The notes: a model not told the origin generated them from the sequence alone. A DNA stretch of 64,000 nucleotides from an uncultured Coriobacteriia bacterium (GCA_959608885.1 CAUHSG010000001.1:62001-126000), one strand, 5' to 3'. Positions 1-10,600 are shown, counted from the first letter of the stretch. Numbers and translations are program-made.

Positions 1-536
1 CAGACATATCCCACTCTCCCCCGCGCCTCGAGGGCACGCAGGCAGCATGCGACGAGCCAGAGTACGAGCGGCAAGTAGATGCATTCGCTCAAGAAGGTCA
101 TCGAATAGCACATATCGGGCATGATCACGGTAAAGAGCAAGCAGATGACGACCGGAACTTTGGTGGTGAAGAGCCTGTGCGCGATGAGAAGGGCCGGAAA
201 GACGGCCGAGGAAACGTAGATGCTGTTGAGCAGCGCGATGAACGTCACGCGCATTTGCGGATCATCGGCAAGATAGGCAGGAAGCAAGCTAAGCGGATAG
301 AGAATCTTCTGGAAGCTCGAAAAGCCACCCCGCTCGATGAGCTGCCCCTCGTTGAGAAGGCTCGAGGCGAGATTAAGATAGCGAATCTCGTCGGGAAGCA
401 CACCGACGCCCTTGGGAAAATCAGCAAGGAAAAAGCGCACAATGAGGGATGCGACAAAGAACGCGACCGTGACGAGCGCGAGAATGAAGGCATCGCGGTT
501 CTTGGGCGTTATGGTCTGTGAGTCCTGTATCTGCAT
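1..536 (-). CDS. Membrane glycosyltransferase-like protein, C-terminus cut by the window edge
   Basis: The reading frame starts at the ATG at 534-536 and is still open at base 1, giving 178 residues. It begins with a short polar stretch, then a hydrophobic segment (about residues 17-37), then a PDEIRYLNLASSL stretch that resembles the acidic first-loop motif of GT39/GT83-type dolichyl- or lipid-phosphate-sugar transferases, followed by further hydrophobic segments. It starts 9 bases after the stop of the M50 protease gene, so it is probably the last member of that operon. No strong ribosome binding site is visible. The family assignment is tentative because the rest of the protein is missing. 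Confidence 0.6.
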   Translation of the reverse strand, partial: MQIQDSQTITPKNRDAFILALVTVAFFVASLIVRFFLADFPKGVGVLPDEIRYLNLASSLLNEGQLIERGGFSSFQKILYPLSLLPAYLADDPQMRVTFIALLNSIYVSSAVFPALLIAHRLFTTKVPVVICLLFTVIMPDMCYSMTFLSECIYLPLVLWLVACCLRALEARGRVGYV

Positions 537-545
537 GCGCGCAAG

Positions 546-1244
546 CTAGACGGGCAACAAGAAGTGGGCGATGTTTCCCGCTGTCGCATCAAGATATATG
601 CCGAACACGTTGACATGCAAGAAATACGGCAGCACAAGAATGACGAGCAGGAAGAAGAACATCGAATATTGCTGAACCTTGTAATAGGTACGCAACGCCT
701 TGTCGCTTAGGAACGCCGCAATAATCGAGCTGCCGTCAAGCGGCGGGATGGGGATGAGATTGAAGAACGCAAGGCAGAGGTTGATCGTGCAGAAATAGGT
801 ACCGAAGTACCAGACATAGAAGCCAACGGCCGCGGGAAGCACGGGCATCTGATAGAGATAGATGCCGCCCCAGGCGATGGCGGCACCAACGAGGCTCAAC
901 ACGAGATTGGTCGCCGGGCCCACGAGACCGACGATGAGCTCGCCTTTGCGGATGTCCTTGAAATAACGGGGATTGTAGGGAACCGGCTTGGCGTAGCCGA
1001 AGAGCATACCGCCGCCTCCACCAAGCACCGACATGGCGATGAGACAGGCCGGCAAGATGACGGTGCCGAAGGGATCGATATGCTTGAGCGGATTGAGCGA
1101 GAGGCGACCGGCATTCTTTGCCGTGGGGTCTCCGAGCTTGTAGGCGGCATAGCCATGGGCAACCTCGTGCAAGACGAGAGCCGGAATGAAGGCCATGACC
1201 ATGATGGCGACCTGCACTATCTGTGCGAACATTGCGCCGCTCAT
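546..1244 (-). CDS. Site-2 protease family protein (peptidase M50)
   Basis: A 232-residue polytopic membrane metalloprotease. The zinc motif HEVAH is at residues 26-30 and the second metal motif NLIPIPPLDG at about 162-171, both inside hydrophobic segments, as expected for enzymes that cut within the membrane. The length fits the short M50 subfamily without a PDZ domain, rather than RseP. The start was set at 1244 because GGAGG lies a few bases upstream and the ATG overlaps the ABC-F stop codon (ATGA). The substrate is unknown; family members cut anti-sigma factors or signal-peptide remnants. Confidence 0.9.
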   Translation of the reverse strand: MSGAMFAQIVQVAIMVMAFIPALVLHEVAHGYAAYKLGDPTAKNAGRLSLNPLKHIDPFGTVILPACLIAMSVLGGGGGMLFGYAKPVPYNPRYFKDIRKGELIVGLVGPATNLVLSLVGAAIAWGGIYLYQMPVLPAAVGFYVWYFGTYFCTINLCLAFFNLIPIPPLDGSSIIAAFLSDKALRTYYKVQQYSMFFFLLVILVLPYFLHVNVFGIYLDATAGNIAHFLLPV

Positions 1245-3292
1245 GCGTCCTCCCCCATCTGCTTGAGTTCGAGCTCGATGGTAGCGGAAAGCTCGAGCCA
1301 CTCCGCCTCGTTGGCCGTCATGCGCGCCTTGAGCTCGTTATACTCGGTCATCGCCGCCTCGAAACGTTCCTGGTCAGCATAGAGGTTCTCGTCGGCCATG
1401 AGCGTCACGAGGGCCTCATGGCGCTCGTCGTCGACCTCCATCTGCTTCTCGAGCTCGGCCACGCGCTTGCGCTCGTCCTTGAGCTTGCGATACACGCGGT
1501 TGCGCGCCTCGGCCTCGGCGCGCTTTTGCTCCTTCGTCTTGGGAGCAGAGCCCTTTGAGCTCACCGTAACCGTACGGCGCGGCTTGCGATGCTCATCGGC
1601 TTGCGGTTTGGCGTCCATCGTCTTGTCACGCGCAGAGAGCTTCCTGCCACTCGCATCCTCGGTCGCCTCGACGGCATTGCCGTTGATGTCGACCTGCCCG
1701 GACTTGTAGAGGAAGTAATCGTAGTCACCGGGATAGTCGGTCACCACGCCGCCGTCGATATAGATGATGCGATTGGCGAAGGAGCGAATGAGGTGCCTAT
1801 CGTGGCTGATGAGAACGATGGTTCCATCGAAGCTCTGCAAGGCCTGCTCGAGGATGTCAACGCTCGAGATATCCAGATGGTTGGTGGGCTCGTCGAGGCA
1901 CAGCAGTGGTGCAGGAGAAACGAGCATCTTGGCGAGCGCAAGGCGCGCCTTTTCGCCACCGGAGAGCACGCTTACCTTCTTGTCGACATCGTCTCCCTTG
2001 AAGAGAAAGGCACCGAGCAGGGAGCGCACTTGCGTCTGCGTCCAGCCGGGAGCGGCATGGTCGAGTTCGGCAAAGACGGTATTGCGCAGGTTGAGCTCCT
2101 CGAGCTGATGCTGGGCGAAGTACGAGAGCTCGACATGCGCACCATACTCGATCGCGCCCGCATCATACGAGAGTTCGCCGGCAATCATCTTGAGCAGCGT
2201 CGACTTACCCGAACCGTTGGGACCGACAAGCGCGATCTTGTCACCACGCCAGATATCGAGATCGAGGTTCTCGTAGACGCGCTTTTCGTCAAATGACTTC
2301 GAAACGCCCTCGACATGCACGACGTTATCGCCCGTACGCGCGGGCTGGGGAAAGGCGAAATGCACCTTCTTCTTTTCCTCGGGAATCTCGATACGCTCGA
2401 TACGCTCGAGTTTCTTGACGCGATCCTGAACCTGCTTTGCCTTGGTCGCCTTGTAGCGGAACTTCTCGACAAAGGCCTCCATGTGGGCGATTTCCTTGTC
2501 CTGGGCTTCCTTCATCGCGAGTAGACGGGCGCGAGCCTCGTCGCGCTGAACGAGGTAGGCATCGTAATTGCCCGTGTAGATGTCGACCTTGCCATTGGCT
2601 ATCTCGGCGACATGGTCGACCATGCCGTTCATGAAGGCGCGATCGTGACTCACGACGAGCACGGCACCGCGATAGCTCTTGAGGAAGTTTTCGAGCCAGC
2701 GGACGCTCTCGAGATCGAGATGGTTGGTGGGTTCGTCGAGTAGAAGAATCTCCGGGGCGCGCAGCAGCAGCTTGGAGAGCGCGATGCGCATCTGCCAGCC
2801 ACCGGAGAACTCGTCGGTCGAACGCTCCATGTCCTCCTCGTGGAAACCAAGGCCGAAGAGAACGCGACGTGCCTGCGACTCGATGTTGTAGCCATCCTTG
2901 GCCTCGAATCGCGTCCGCAGGCGGCCGTACTCCGCGAGAAGGTCGTCGGAACGAGACTCGTCGGCGCTTTCCATCTCTCGTTCAAGGACCTCGAGGCGCT
3001 TTCCCATCTCAGCGACGTCGGCGACGCTCGTCATAACCTCCTCGAGCACGCTCAGGCCCTCCATCTCGATGGATTCCTGCTCGAGGTATCCCGGACGGGC
3101 GTCGCGTGCGAAGACGACCTGCCCTTCATCGGCAGACTCGAGGCCGGCGATGATGTTCATGAGGGTAGTCTTGCCCGCACCATTGGGACCGACGAGCGCA
3201 TAGCGGTCGCGCTCGTTGATGCGAAACGAGACGTTCGAGAACAGCACGCGCGTGCCGAATGACTTAGTGACCTTGTCGACGTTGAGAATCAT
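1241..3292 (-). CDS. ABC-F family ATP-binding protein (ribosome-associated)
   Basis: A 683-residue protein with two ABC ATPase domains and no membrane segments. Walker A motifs are GPNGAGKTT (35-43) and GPNGSGKST in the second half. Each half has a signature (FSGGWQMR, LSGGEKAR) and a Walker B followed by DEPTNHLD. The two domains are joined by the charged linker typical of ABC-F translation factors (EttA/Uup/YdiF/YfmM group), and the C-terminus has a charged coiled-coil like Uup/YdiF. Such proteins act on the ribosomal E site; some give antibiotic protection. The subfamily cannot be settled by eye. The stop overlaps the M50 start, so the two are co-transcribed. Confidence 0.93.
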   Translation of the reverse strand: MILNVDKVTKSFGTRVLFSNVSFRINERDRYALVGPNGAGKTTLMNIIAGLESADEGQVVFARDARPGYLEQESIEMEGLSVLEEVMTSVADVAEMGKRLEVLEREMESADESRSDDLLAEYGRLRTRFEAKDGYNIESQARRVLFGLGFHEEDMERSTDEFSGGWQMRIALSKLLLRAPEILLLDEPTNHLDLESVRWLENFLKSYRGAVLVVSHDRAFMNGMVDHVAEIANGKVDIYTGNYDAYLVQRDEARARLLAMKEAQDKEIAHMEAFVEKFRYKATKAKQVQDRVKKLERIERIEIPEEKKKVHFAFPQPARTGDNVVHVEGVSKSFDEKRVYENLDLDIWRGDKIALVGPNGSGKSTLLKMIAGELSYDAGAIEYGAHVELSYFAQHQLEELNLRNTVFAELDHAAPGWTQTQVRSLLGAFLFKGDDVDKKVSVLSGGEKARLALAKMLVSPAPLLCLDEPTNHLDISSVDILEQALQSFDGTIVLISHDRHLIRSFANRIIYIDGGVVTDYPGDYDYFLYKSGQVDINGNAVEATEDASGRKLSARDKTMDAKPQADEHRKPRRTVTVSSKGSAPKTKEQKRAEAEARNRVYRKLKDERKRVAELEKQMEVDDERHEALVTLMADENLYADQERFEAAMTEYNELKARMTANEAEWLELSATIELELKQMGEDA

Positions 3293-3323
3293 GTTGGTCT
3301 ATTCTACGCGAGTTCCGGTAATA

Positions 3324-3351
3324 GAAAAGCCAGGCTGGAGAGATGCCTGGC
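3324..3351 (-). terminator. Rho-independent terminator after tRNA-Val
   Basis: On the minus strand GCCAGGC and GCCTGGC form a 7-bp stem (arms at 3345-3351 and 3329-3335) followed by TTTTC. It lies between the tRNA-Val 3' end and the ABC-F gene and should end the tRNA transcript. Confidence 0.7.
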
Positions 3352-3363
3352 TTCTGGCTTTCA

Positions 3364-3438
3364 TGGTGGGCGTAACAGGGTTCGAACCTGTGGCCCCTTC
3401 CGTGTGAAGGAAGTGCGCTCCCGCTGCGCTATACGCCC
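3364..3438 (-). tRNA. tRNA-Val (CAC)
   Basis: A complete cloverleaf on the minus strand: acceptor GGGCGTA pairs with TACGCCC, the anticodon loop TTCACAC sits between CTTCC and GGAAG, and the T loop contains GTTCGAA. The anticodon is CAC. CCA is encoded at 3364-3366. Confidence 0.95.
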
Positions 3439-3477
3439 GTATAAGCAGGGCCGCGAAAATGCGGCCCTGGAACATGC

Positions 3478-3552
3478 TGGCTCCCCGGGTAGGATTCGAA
3501 CCTACAACAACTCGGTTAACAGCCGAGGGCTCTGCCGTTGAGCTACCGAGGA
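3478..3552 (-). tRNA. tRNA-Asn (GTT)
   Basis: A complete cloverleaf on the minus strand: acceptor TCCTCGG pairs with CCGGGGA, and the anticodon loop CTGTTAA lies between CTCGG and CCGAG, giving anticodon GTT. CCA is encoded at 3478-3480. It is probably co-transcribed with the downstream tRNA-Val. Confidence 0.95.
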
Positions 3553-3576
3553 ATCCGCGCACATGCGCAAGACGGA

Positions 3577-3604
3577 ATTATAGACGAAATGCGACCGTAC
3601 GCAA
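3577..3604 (-). promoter_or_regulatory. Sigma-70-type promoter for the tRNA-Asn/tRNA-Val unit
   Basis: Reading the minus strand, TTGCGT (3604-3599) is followed after 16 bases by TATAAT (3582-3577), about 25 bases before the tRNA-Asn 5' end. The -10 matches consensus exactly. Confidence 0.65.
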
Positions 3605-3633
3605 GAAGAAACTTTGCAAACATGCGCGAATCG

Positions 3634-4671
3634 TCAAGCTCCCTGGCCCTTGTCCTTTTCGGCATCAAGCTCTTCGCAAACGACAGACGAGATCTCGCCC
3701 ATCATCTGATTGGCCTCGTACTCCCCCATGTCGTTCGTCATGACGGCGAGTACCGCGCATGGTGCACCATCCGCTGAGTAGAGAATACCGGCGTCATTGC
3801 GCGCATAAGCGAGCGATCCCGTCTTGTTGCCGATAGAGATGTCATGGGAAAGACCCGCTGGAAGCCCCTCACGATCGCTCTGCGCCAACAGGAACTCCTG
3901 GGCGATTTGACTGAGCTCAGGCGAAACGAGTTCGTCTTCCGCAATCAGCGCAAGCAACATCGCAAGGTCATTCGCGCTCGTCAGGTTGCTGAGCGCAGAA
4001 TTGGGCATCATGAATTTGCGGTCGAGAACGGTCTGTCCCAAACCGAGATCCTCCGCACATGCATTCACGGCCTCGATGCCGAGAAGGGAGATGATCATGT
4101 TGGAGGCCGTATTATCGCTCTCGGAGATCATCAGGAGCGCAGCCTCGCGTATCGTGAGCTCCTGACCCTCCAAGATGCCGATTCCAGCTCCGGCCACCAC
4201 GTCTTCCGGCAACGCAACCAAAACCTGGTCAAACGACACCTCGCCCGCAGAAATGGCCTCGAAGAGCGTCGCGAGTATGGTCAACTTGATGATGCTGGCT
4301 GACGCCATGGGCTTGTCGCCAGCTATCTGGAAGCCTCCGCTTTTCTCGCCCACGTACTCGAAGGCAACGGAGACACTGGCGTCATCGACCTCATACGCGG
4401 AGACGATAGCGAGAACCTTCGTCTCGAGGGCCGAGCAGTCAACGACTTCGATTTCGGCCTCAGGTCCAGCGTTCGACCCGTCATCACATGCAGTCAGGAC
4501 GCACGGCGTCACGAAGAAGAGTAGCACGCAGAGAAAGCATGCGAGCCCTTGCAAGCGGACAGGCCTTTTCGAGAACGTTACCTGTCGGAATGACAGTCGC
4601 GGGATAGAGGTTGTACGCCTCGATGAAGATGGAGCGTCGATTTGAACGCCAGAGCAAAAACGAGACATCAT
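3634..4671 (-). CDS. Class A beta-lactamase-like serine hydrolase lipoprotein
   Basis: A 345-residue protein of the beta-lactamase2/class A superfamily. All three active-site elements are present: SIIK (126-129), SDN (185-187) and KTG (283-285). A hydrophobic stretch ending in LTAC gives a lipobox with Cys62, so the mature protein should be a cell-surface lipoprotein. It could be a penicillin-hydrolysing enzyme or a peptidoglycan-related serine hydrolase; no E-x-x-x-N omega-loop motif is obvious, which favours caution. The first 40 residues before the signal peptide look unnatural, and a TTG at 4554 is an alternative start. The listed ATG overlaps the stop of the upstream hydrolase gene. Confidence 0.8.
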   Translation of the reverse strand: MMSRFCSGVQIDAPSSSRRTTSIPRLSFRQVTFSKRPVRLQGLACFLCVLLFFVTPCVLTACDDGSNAGPEAEIEVVDCSALETKVLAIVSAYEVDDASVSVAFEYVGEKSGGFQIAGDKPMASASIIKLTILATLFEAISAGEVSFDQVLVALPEDVVAGAGIGILEGQELTIREAALLMISESDNTASNMIISLLGIEAVNACAEDLGLGQTVLDRKFMMPNSALSNLTSANDLAMLLALIAEDELVSPELSQIAQEFLLAQSDREGLPAGLSHDISIGNKTGSLAYARNDAGILYSADGAPCAVLAVMTNDMGEYEANQMMGEISSVVCEELDAEKDKGQGA

Positions 4672-5285
4672 GCCAAATATGGGTTGAGGGCACGTTCGCG
4701 GCCCATCGTCGATGCGCTCTCATGACCCGGATATACGATGACATCATCGGGAATGCCGACGAACTTGGTCGAGAGGGTCTCGACCATCTTCTCCATACTG
4801 CCATGCTCGAAGTCGGTGCGTCCGAAACGTCCGCCCGAGAAAAGCGTGTCCCCCGAAAAGAGCACGCCCTCGTCGGCGCAGTACAGGCAGATGGAACCTT
4901 CGGAATGACCCGGCGTTTCGATGACCGTGAAGACTTTTGACCCAACTGTCACCTCGTCGCCTTCATGCAACAATCTGCTCACGCACGGCGCCCCGTAGCC
5001 GTGGTCGAGATCATGCCCTTCCTGGTTTGCAACACCGTCAACGAGAACGGCGTCTGCCGTCGACATGGCAACGGGAGCGCCAGTGACGCTTGCAAGGCCC
5101 GAAACTGCTCCGACATGATCCCAGTGCGCGTGCGTAACGACAATCTCCCTGACCGGACGCGCATGGATGTCGGCGATGATGCGCGTGAGGTTATCGCCCG
5201 GATCGATGACGAGCGTCTCACCGCCATCCTCGACGATGTAGCAGTTGGTGAGAATGGGGCCGACCTTGCATGTCTCGACGTTCAT
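4668..5285 (-). CDS. Metallo-beta-lactamase-fold hydrolase (glyoxalase II-like)
   Basis: A 205-residue cytosolic hydrolase. The metal motif THAHWDH is at 51-57 (His52, His54, Asp56, His57) and a later GHSEGS supplies another metal ligand, as in YcbL/glyoxalase II-like thioester hydrolases. The length matches the short glyoxalase II-like branch, which lacks the C-terminal helical domain. GGGGAG lies just upstream of the ATG. It is 9 bases after rel and overlaps the serine hydrolase start by 4 bases, so the three genes are probably one operon. The natural substrate is not known from sequence. Confidence 0.88.
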   Translation of the reverse strand: MNVETCKVGPILTNCYIVEDGGETLVIDPGDNLTRIIADIHARPVREIVVTHAHWDHVGAVSGLASVTGAPVAMSTADAVLVDGVANQEGHDLDHGYGAPCVSRLLHEGDEVTVGSKVFTVIETPGHSEGSICLYCADEGVLFSGDTLFSGGRFGRTDFEHGSMEKMVETLSTKFVGIPDDVIVYPGHESASTMGRERALNPYLA

Positions 5286-5294
5286 GACACTCCC

Positions 5295-7601
5295 CTACTT
5301 CTTCTTTGCGGTAACGTTTTTTTGCTGCTTGTTCGGCAGCACGCGCGATGCGCCAAAGACGCCATCGATCTTCTTCACGTCCGAAAGTATGCGGTTGACG
5401 ATTGCGAGGTCCGAAACCTCGAACACGAAGCGCATCTCAACGATATCGTCCTTATGCGTCGTCGTCGTGCACGAGACGATGTTGACACCCGAATCCGCGA
5501 GGAACATGACGATGTCTTGCAGAAGGCGCAACCTGTCGATTGCCTCGATGTAGATCTCGACCTGGTAGACGGCCTCGATCTCACCTTCCCACATGACCTC
5601 GATGATGCGCTCGGGATTGCGACGCAGGTCATCGGCGTTGGGACAGTCTGCGCGATGTACCGAGACGCCACGTCCGCGCGTGATGAAACCAATGATGTCA
5701 TCGCCGGGAAGCGGGTTGCAGCAATGCGAAAGACGCACGAAGACGTCGTCAAGACCCTTGACGACAACGCCCGTCTTGTTATGCGCGGACTTCTTGCGCC
5801 TGCGTTTGCCCTCGCCGCGCGGTGTGGCATCGGCAAACGAGACATGTTCGACCACGGACTCGACGGGCAGAACTTCCTCGACGCTCGTCTTGTTGAGAAT
5901 GCGAACCGCACGATGCATGACCTGCTTGGGAGATAGGTTGCCGGCACCTACCGCAACGTACATCTCGTCAACGTTCTTGTAGTTGAGCGAGGTGGCGACC
6001 TCGGCGAAAGCCGGGGCCATCTTGCCGCTCGAAAGCGTGACGCCGTTCTTGCGCGCCTCACGTACGATGTAATCGCGACCGCGTTCGAGGTCATCGTTGC
6101 GCGTTATCTTGGCAAAGTGCGCACGGATCTTGGAACGAGCTCGCGGGGTGTTGACAATGGAAAGCCAATCGCGTGAAGGCGAGGCGTTCTTATGAGTGAG
6201 AATCTCGACGCGATCACCCATCTGCAACGTGTAGGTGAGCGGGACGATCGATCCATTGACCTTCGCGCCCACGCAATGATTGCCGACCTCGGTGTGAATG
6301 GCGTAGGCGAAGTCAAGCGGCGTGGAACGCGCGCGCAGGCTGATTACCTCGCCCTTGGGCGTAAAGCAGAAGACCTCGCTCTCGAAGAGGTCTACCTTGA
6401 GCGACTCCATGAACTCCTGTGGGTCGCTCGTCTCCTGCTGCCAATCGAGCATCTCGCGCAGCCAGGTGAGCTTCTCGTCGAAGCTACGTGCCGCACGGTC
6501 CTTGGTTGCGCCTTCCTTGTAGCGCCAGTGCGCCGCGACACCGTATTCGTTCATACGGTGCATCTCCTCGGTGCGAATCTGGATTTCGAGGGGGCGCGCT
6601 GCCGGGCCAATGACCGTCGTGTGCAACGATTGGTACATGTTGAACTTGGGCATCGCAATATAGTCCTTGAAACGCCCGGGGATGGGATGCCATAGGTTAT
6701 GCACCGCGCCGAGGCTCGAATAGCACTCGGGAATGGAGTCAACGATGATGCGCAGGCCGATGAGGTCGTAAATCTCGGAAAAGCCCTTGTCCTTCTTGTT
6801 CATCTTCTGATAGATGGAGTACAGATGCTTGGGACGTCCGTAGATCTTGGTGTTCTGGAGCCCCACGCGGTCGAGCTCCGCGCGAAGCGCATCCATCGCC
6901 TGCGCGAGGTATTTCTCGCGAGCCTCGCGCGTCTCGTTCACCATCTTTTGGACCTGCTGGTACTTGGCCGGCTCGAGATAGAAGAACGAAAGGTCCTCGA
7001 GCTCCCACTTGATCGATCCCATGCCAAGGCGATTGGCGAGCGGCGCGTAAATCTCCATCGTCTCGCGTGCCTTGAAGATGCGACGGTCCTCGCGCAACGC
7101 CATGAGGGTGCGCATGTTATGGAGGCGATCCGCGAGTTTGATGACGATGACGCGAATATCGTTGCTCATCGCCATGAGCATCTTGCGCAGGTTGTTGACC
7201 TGCGCATGACTGAGCGATTCGATTTCGAGGCTGTTGATCTTGGTGACGCCGTCGACGAGCTCGGCAACCGTGTCGCCGAACTTCTGGCGGACGTCATCGA
7301 GCGTATATTCGGTATCTTCGACCGTGTCGTGCAGCACGGCGGCACGCAGGGTATCGCTATCCATACGCAAGTCGGAAAGGATGATGGCGACCTCGACCGG
7401 ATGCATGATGAAAGGTTCGCCCGACTTGCGGAACTGCCCTTCATGAGCACCTTTGGCAAAGATGTAGGCTTCTTTGATAGCCTTGCAATCCTCGTCGGAG
7501 AGGAATCCGGATGCGTTCTCGTAGAGCACGTCGAAGCGATCGGAAGTCGTCTCGTCCTCGACATGAATCGTTATGTCATTCTCTTCGCCCACGCGAATCA
7601 C
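5295..7601 (-). CDS. rel: Bifunctional (p)ppGpp synthetase/hydrolase Rel
   Basis: A 768-residue stringent-response enzyme. The N-terminal HD hydrolase domain has HDTVED (91-96). The synthetase domain carries GRFKDYIA (about 309-316); the RxKD form is characteristic of bifunctional Rel/SpoT enzymes, not of synthetase-only RelA (ExDD). TGS (about 425-485), a conserved Cys-containing region and a C-terminal ACT domain follow, so the regulatory half is complete. It makes and degrades (p)ppGpp in response to amino-acid starvation on the ribosome. The start is GTG; GTG at 7601 or 7592 is possible, and AGGA just upstream fits the second better. Confidence 0.97.
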   Translation of the reverse strand: MIRVGEENDITIHVEDETTSDRFDVLYENASGFLSDEDCKAIKEAYIFAKGAHEGQFRKSGEPFIMHPVEVAIILSDLRMDSDTLRAAVLHDTVEDTEYTLDDVRQKFGDTVAELVDGVTKINSLEIESLSHAQVNNLRKMLMAMSNDIRVIVIKLADRLHNMRTLMALREDRRIFKARETMEIYAPLANRLGMGSIKWELEDLSFFYLEPAKYQQVQKMVNETREAREKYLAQAMDALRAELDRVGLQNTKIYGRPKHLYSIYQKMNKKDKGFSEIYDLIGLRIIVDSIPECYSSLGAVHNLWHPIPGRFKDYIAMPKFNMYQSLHTTVIGPAARPLEIQIRTEEMHRMNEYGVAAHWRYKEGATKDRAARSFDEKLTWLREMLDWQQETSDPQEFMESLKVDLFESEVFCFTPKGEVISLRARSTPLDFAYAIHTEVGNHCVGAKVNGSIVPLTYTLQMGDRVEILTHKNASPSRDWLSIVNTPRARSKIRAHFAKITRNDDLERGRDYIVREARKNGVTLSSGKMAPAFAEVATSLNYKNVDEMYVAVGAGNLSPKQVMHRAVRILNKTSVEEVLPVESVVEHVSFADATPRGEGKRRRKKSAHNKTGVVVKGLDDVFVRLSHCCNPLPGDDIIGFITRGRGVSVHRADCPNADDLRRNPERIIEVMWEGEIEAVYQVEIYIEAIDRLRLLQDIVMFLADSGVNIVSCTTTTHKDDIVEMRFVFEVSDLAIVNRILSDVKKIDGVFGASRVLPNKQQKNVTAKKK

Positions 7602-7623
7602 TTCCTATGCGCGCCAACCCACA

Positions 7624-10600
7624 TCATGCCGTGTCATCGGGCAAGATAGGCCGATTGAACCTGTCAAGCAATTGCCGGGCATCCGATTTGAGCGCCCAGC
7701 CCTTGAACGTCTTGAAGATATCGAGTTCTTCGAGCCCCTCACGATAGCGCACTGACTCCTCGAGTTCCATATGTCCCGGATTGGGAACGAGCGTGATGTA
7801 ACGGGCGACACTCGCGCCGCTCGTCTCGACGAAGCCGAGCTCTCGGAACACCGAAATACCGCATGACACGCTCGACTCGTCGAGCTTCACGCGCCTATCG
7901 AGCCTCATCGCGCGCTCCGCAAGCTCGTGATTCGTGCAGGAGAAGCCCTGGTCTCCCCTCTCGGCGGCTTCTTGCGCAAGCTCGCGCAAGACACGGTAGA
8001 GCACGACGAGGGCATCACGAGGAGGGGCGCCGGACTCGAGGATGTTCTCGTTAATGCGCGCGTCACCGTACCCGAAGAGCAGGTGAATGGTCGCGTCGCG
8101 TCCATCGCGACCCGCACGCCCGGACATCTGGTTGAACTCGATATCGTTGAAGGGCAGGTGATAGAGCACGACGTGTTCTATATCGGGGATGTCGATACCC
8201 TCACCAAAGGCGCTCGTCGATATGATGCAACGCAACTCACCGCTTCTGAAGGCATCTTCAATTGCCTTGCGATCTGCCTTGGAGAGGCCCGCGTTGTAAA
8301 AGCCGATATAGGGAGCGAGCTTGGGAAGGCGCTTGCGCAGCATGCGCGTGAGCGAAAGCGTCTGGTCACGTGAATTGACGTAGACGACGCACTTCTCGCC
8401 ATGCGAGACGATACCGGCGAGATATTGCTCGCGATTGCGGACATCGCGATGATCGTCGATGTGGAGATTCTCGCGCACCGTCGGGTCGAGCACGAGCTCT
8501 TCGATGGAGAGCACAGAACGTATGACCTGGCTTTCCTGCGTGCCGGCAGTGGCCGTGACCGCAAGCACGAGCGGGTTGCCAAGCGTTGCAAGCGTAGTAT
8601 CGAGCATGGCGTACGCGCTGCGATTACCCGCACGGGCCAGCGCGACGTGATGAGCCTCGTCCACGACGACGAAGCCGACACGTCCGCTATGTGCGAAACG
8701 CTCGGCATGTATGGAGAGAAACTCAGGTGTGGTGAGTATGCAGTTGACGCTGCCATCTGCCAGGCCCACATAGGCCTCCCTGCGCGCTTCATCGCTACTC
8801 TCGCCCGTCAGGACAGAGACGACGAGGCCGAATTGCGCGAAGGTCTCTTGCAGATGGAAAGCCTGGTCGGCAACGAGGGCGCGTAGCGGATAGATGAAGA
8901 CGCAGGCCTTGCCCTCACGCAACGCCATGCGTGCCGCATGCAGGTGGAAGATGAGCGATTTGCCACGACCCGTCGCCATGATGGCGAGCGTGTTCTTGCC
9001 ATGCGCGAGCGCATCCAATGCGCTTGTCTGGGCTTCGTGCAGACTGTGATTACCGATAAGGGCCGTGCGCAAGGCATCCTCGAGCTCGGATGCGGGAACC
9101 GATTGCCAGCGCGCCTTCGCCTCATCAAGCTCTCGTCTTGTCTGTTCCTCGTCTGCCATGGGATTGGCCATGTCAAGATCGACACGGCGTACGACGATGT
9201 TGACGCCGTAGCTGCGATCGACCACGCCCGGGTCGCGTACACCCAGAGGCCCCGGCGTACGTGCGTCGGCTTGCGCGGCTCCGGGGCCACCCGTTACGGC
9301 ACTCACGGCCGCATCGTAGACGACACCGGAATCCATGACAGGAGCAAGCTGCTTGGCGAGGTGCTTGTTGAGATAGCCGAGCTGGGTGCCATCGTGCAGA
9401 GTCACGGCAATGGCGTTTGGGTCGTATTCGTTATGCGCATCGTGCCTGAGCACGAGCTCGACACCGACTTCGAGCGCAGAGAGAACATCCTGACGATTTT
9501 CGTAGGTGACGCCGACGACCTTCGTATTGAAGCGCGCGACTTGCGTGATACCCGCATAATCGCCCGTCGCGCAGATCTCCTCTTGCAGGGCAAAGAGCCC
9601 GTCGATGCGCATGGCCATTTCCGTTTGCGGGGCGAGCTCCGGATTGAAGAAGATGTCCTTGGTCATGAGCTTGGGAGTCTTGCGGCCGCGATATTCGTCA
9701 ACGAGGGGCTCAAAGAGGACATCGCAAATCGACGTGCATTCGACGAGGTCCTGGATGTTGTCGGGACCAAAGAAGATGCCTGGCACCTGCGCGACGCCGT
9801 CACTCGCATTGAACCTGAAGTGGTTACCCTGCTTGCCCACAACCCCCCGGTCTTCGAGGAAAACGCCATGCAGGGCGAGCAGCGGCACAGGATTGCCGTT
9901 TCCACAGGGTTGGAGCAGCTCGAGCTCGCCGAATTGCTCGACCGTGCATTCCTCGACCTGCGCAATGGCGTCGACATGTACGCCAGCTGCGGGCACCTCA
10001 CGCCGCACCTCGAGCATCTGCGCACAGAGACGCTGTCTGAGCTCGTCAAGCTTGTCCGCCGCAAGCGTGATGCCAATGGCTGCCGCATGACCACCGAACT
10101 TCTCGAAGAGGTCGGAGCACGTGCTGGCGAGCTCGAAGAGATTGACATCGCCATAGGTGCGCCCCGAGCCGCGTGCCCATCCGTCCTCGATCGAGAAGAT
10201 GATGACGGGGCGCTTCTTGGCGCGTGCGATGCGCGAGGCGACGATACCCTTCACGCCTTCGTGCCAGCCCTCGCCAGCGGCGACGATGACCGCATCATCG
10301 GCATACGACGCGGCGAGCTGCTCCTCGACCTTGGCGCTGAGTTCGCTCTCGGCCTGCCGACGCAACTCGTTTATGCCTTCGAGTTGGGCAGCGATGCCCT
10401 GCGCTTGCTCGAGCTCGTCGCACATGAGCAATTCGTAGGCAATCGTGGCCTCTTGCATGCGACCCGCGGCATTAAGACGCGGAATGAGCGAAAACGAAAG
10501 GCGCGTTGCGGTAATGGAATCGGGCTCGACATTGCAAACGGATGCAAGCGCCAGCAAACCGACACGCGTGACATTGCGCATGCGGGCAAGACCGTGGGCG

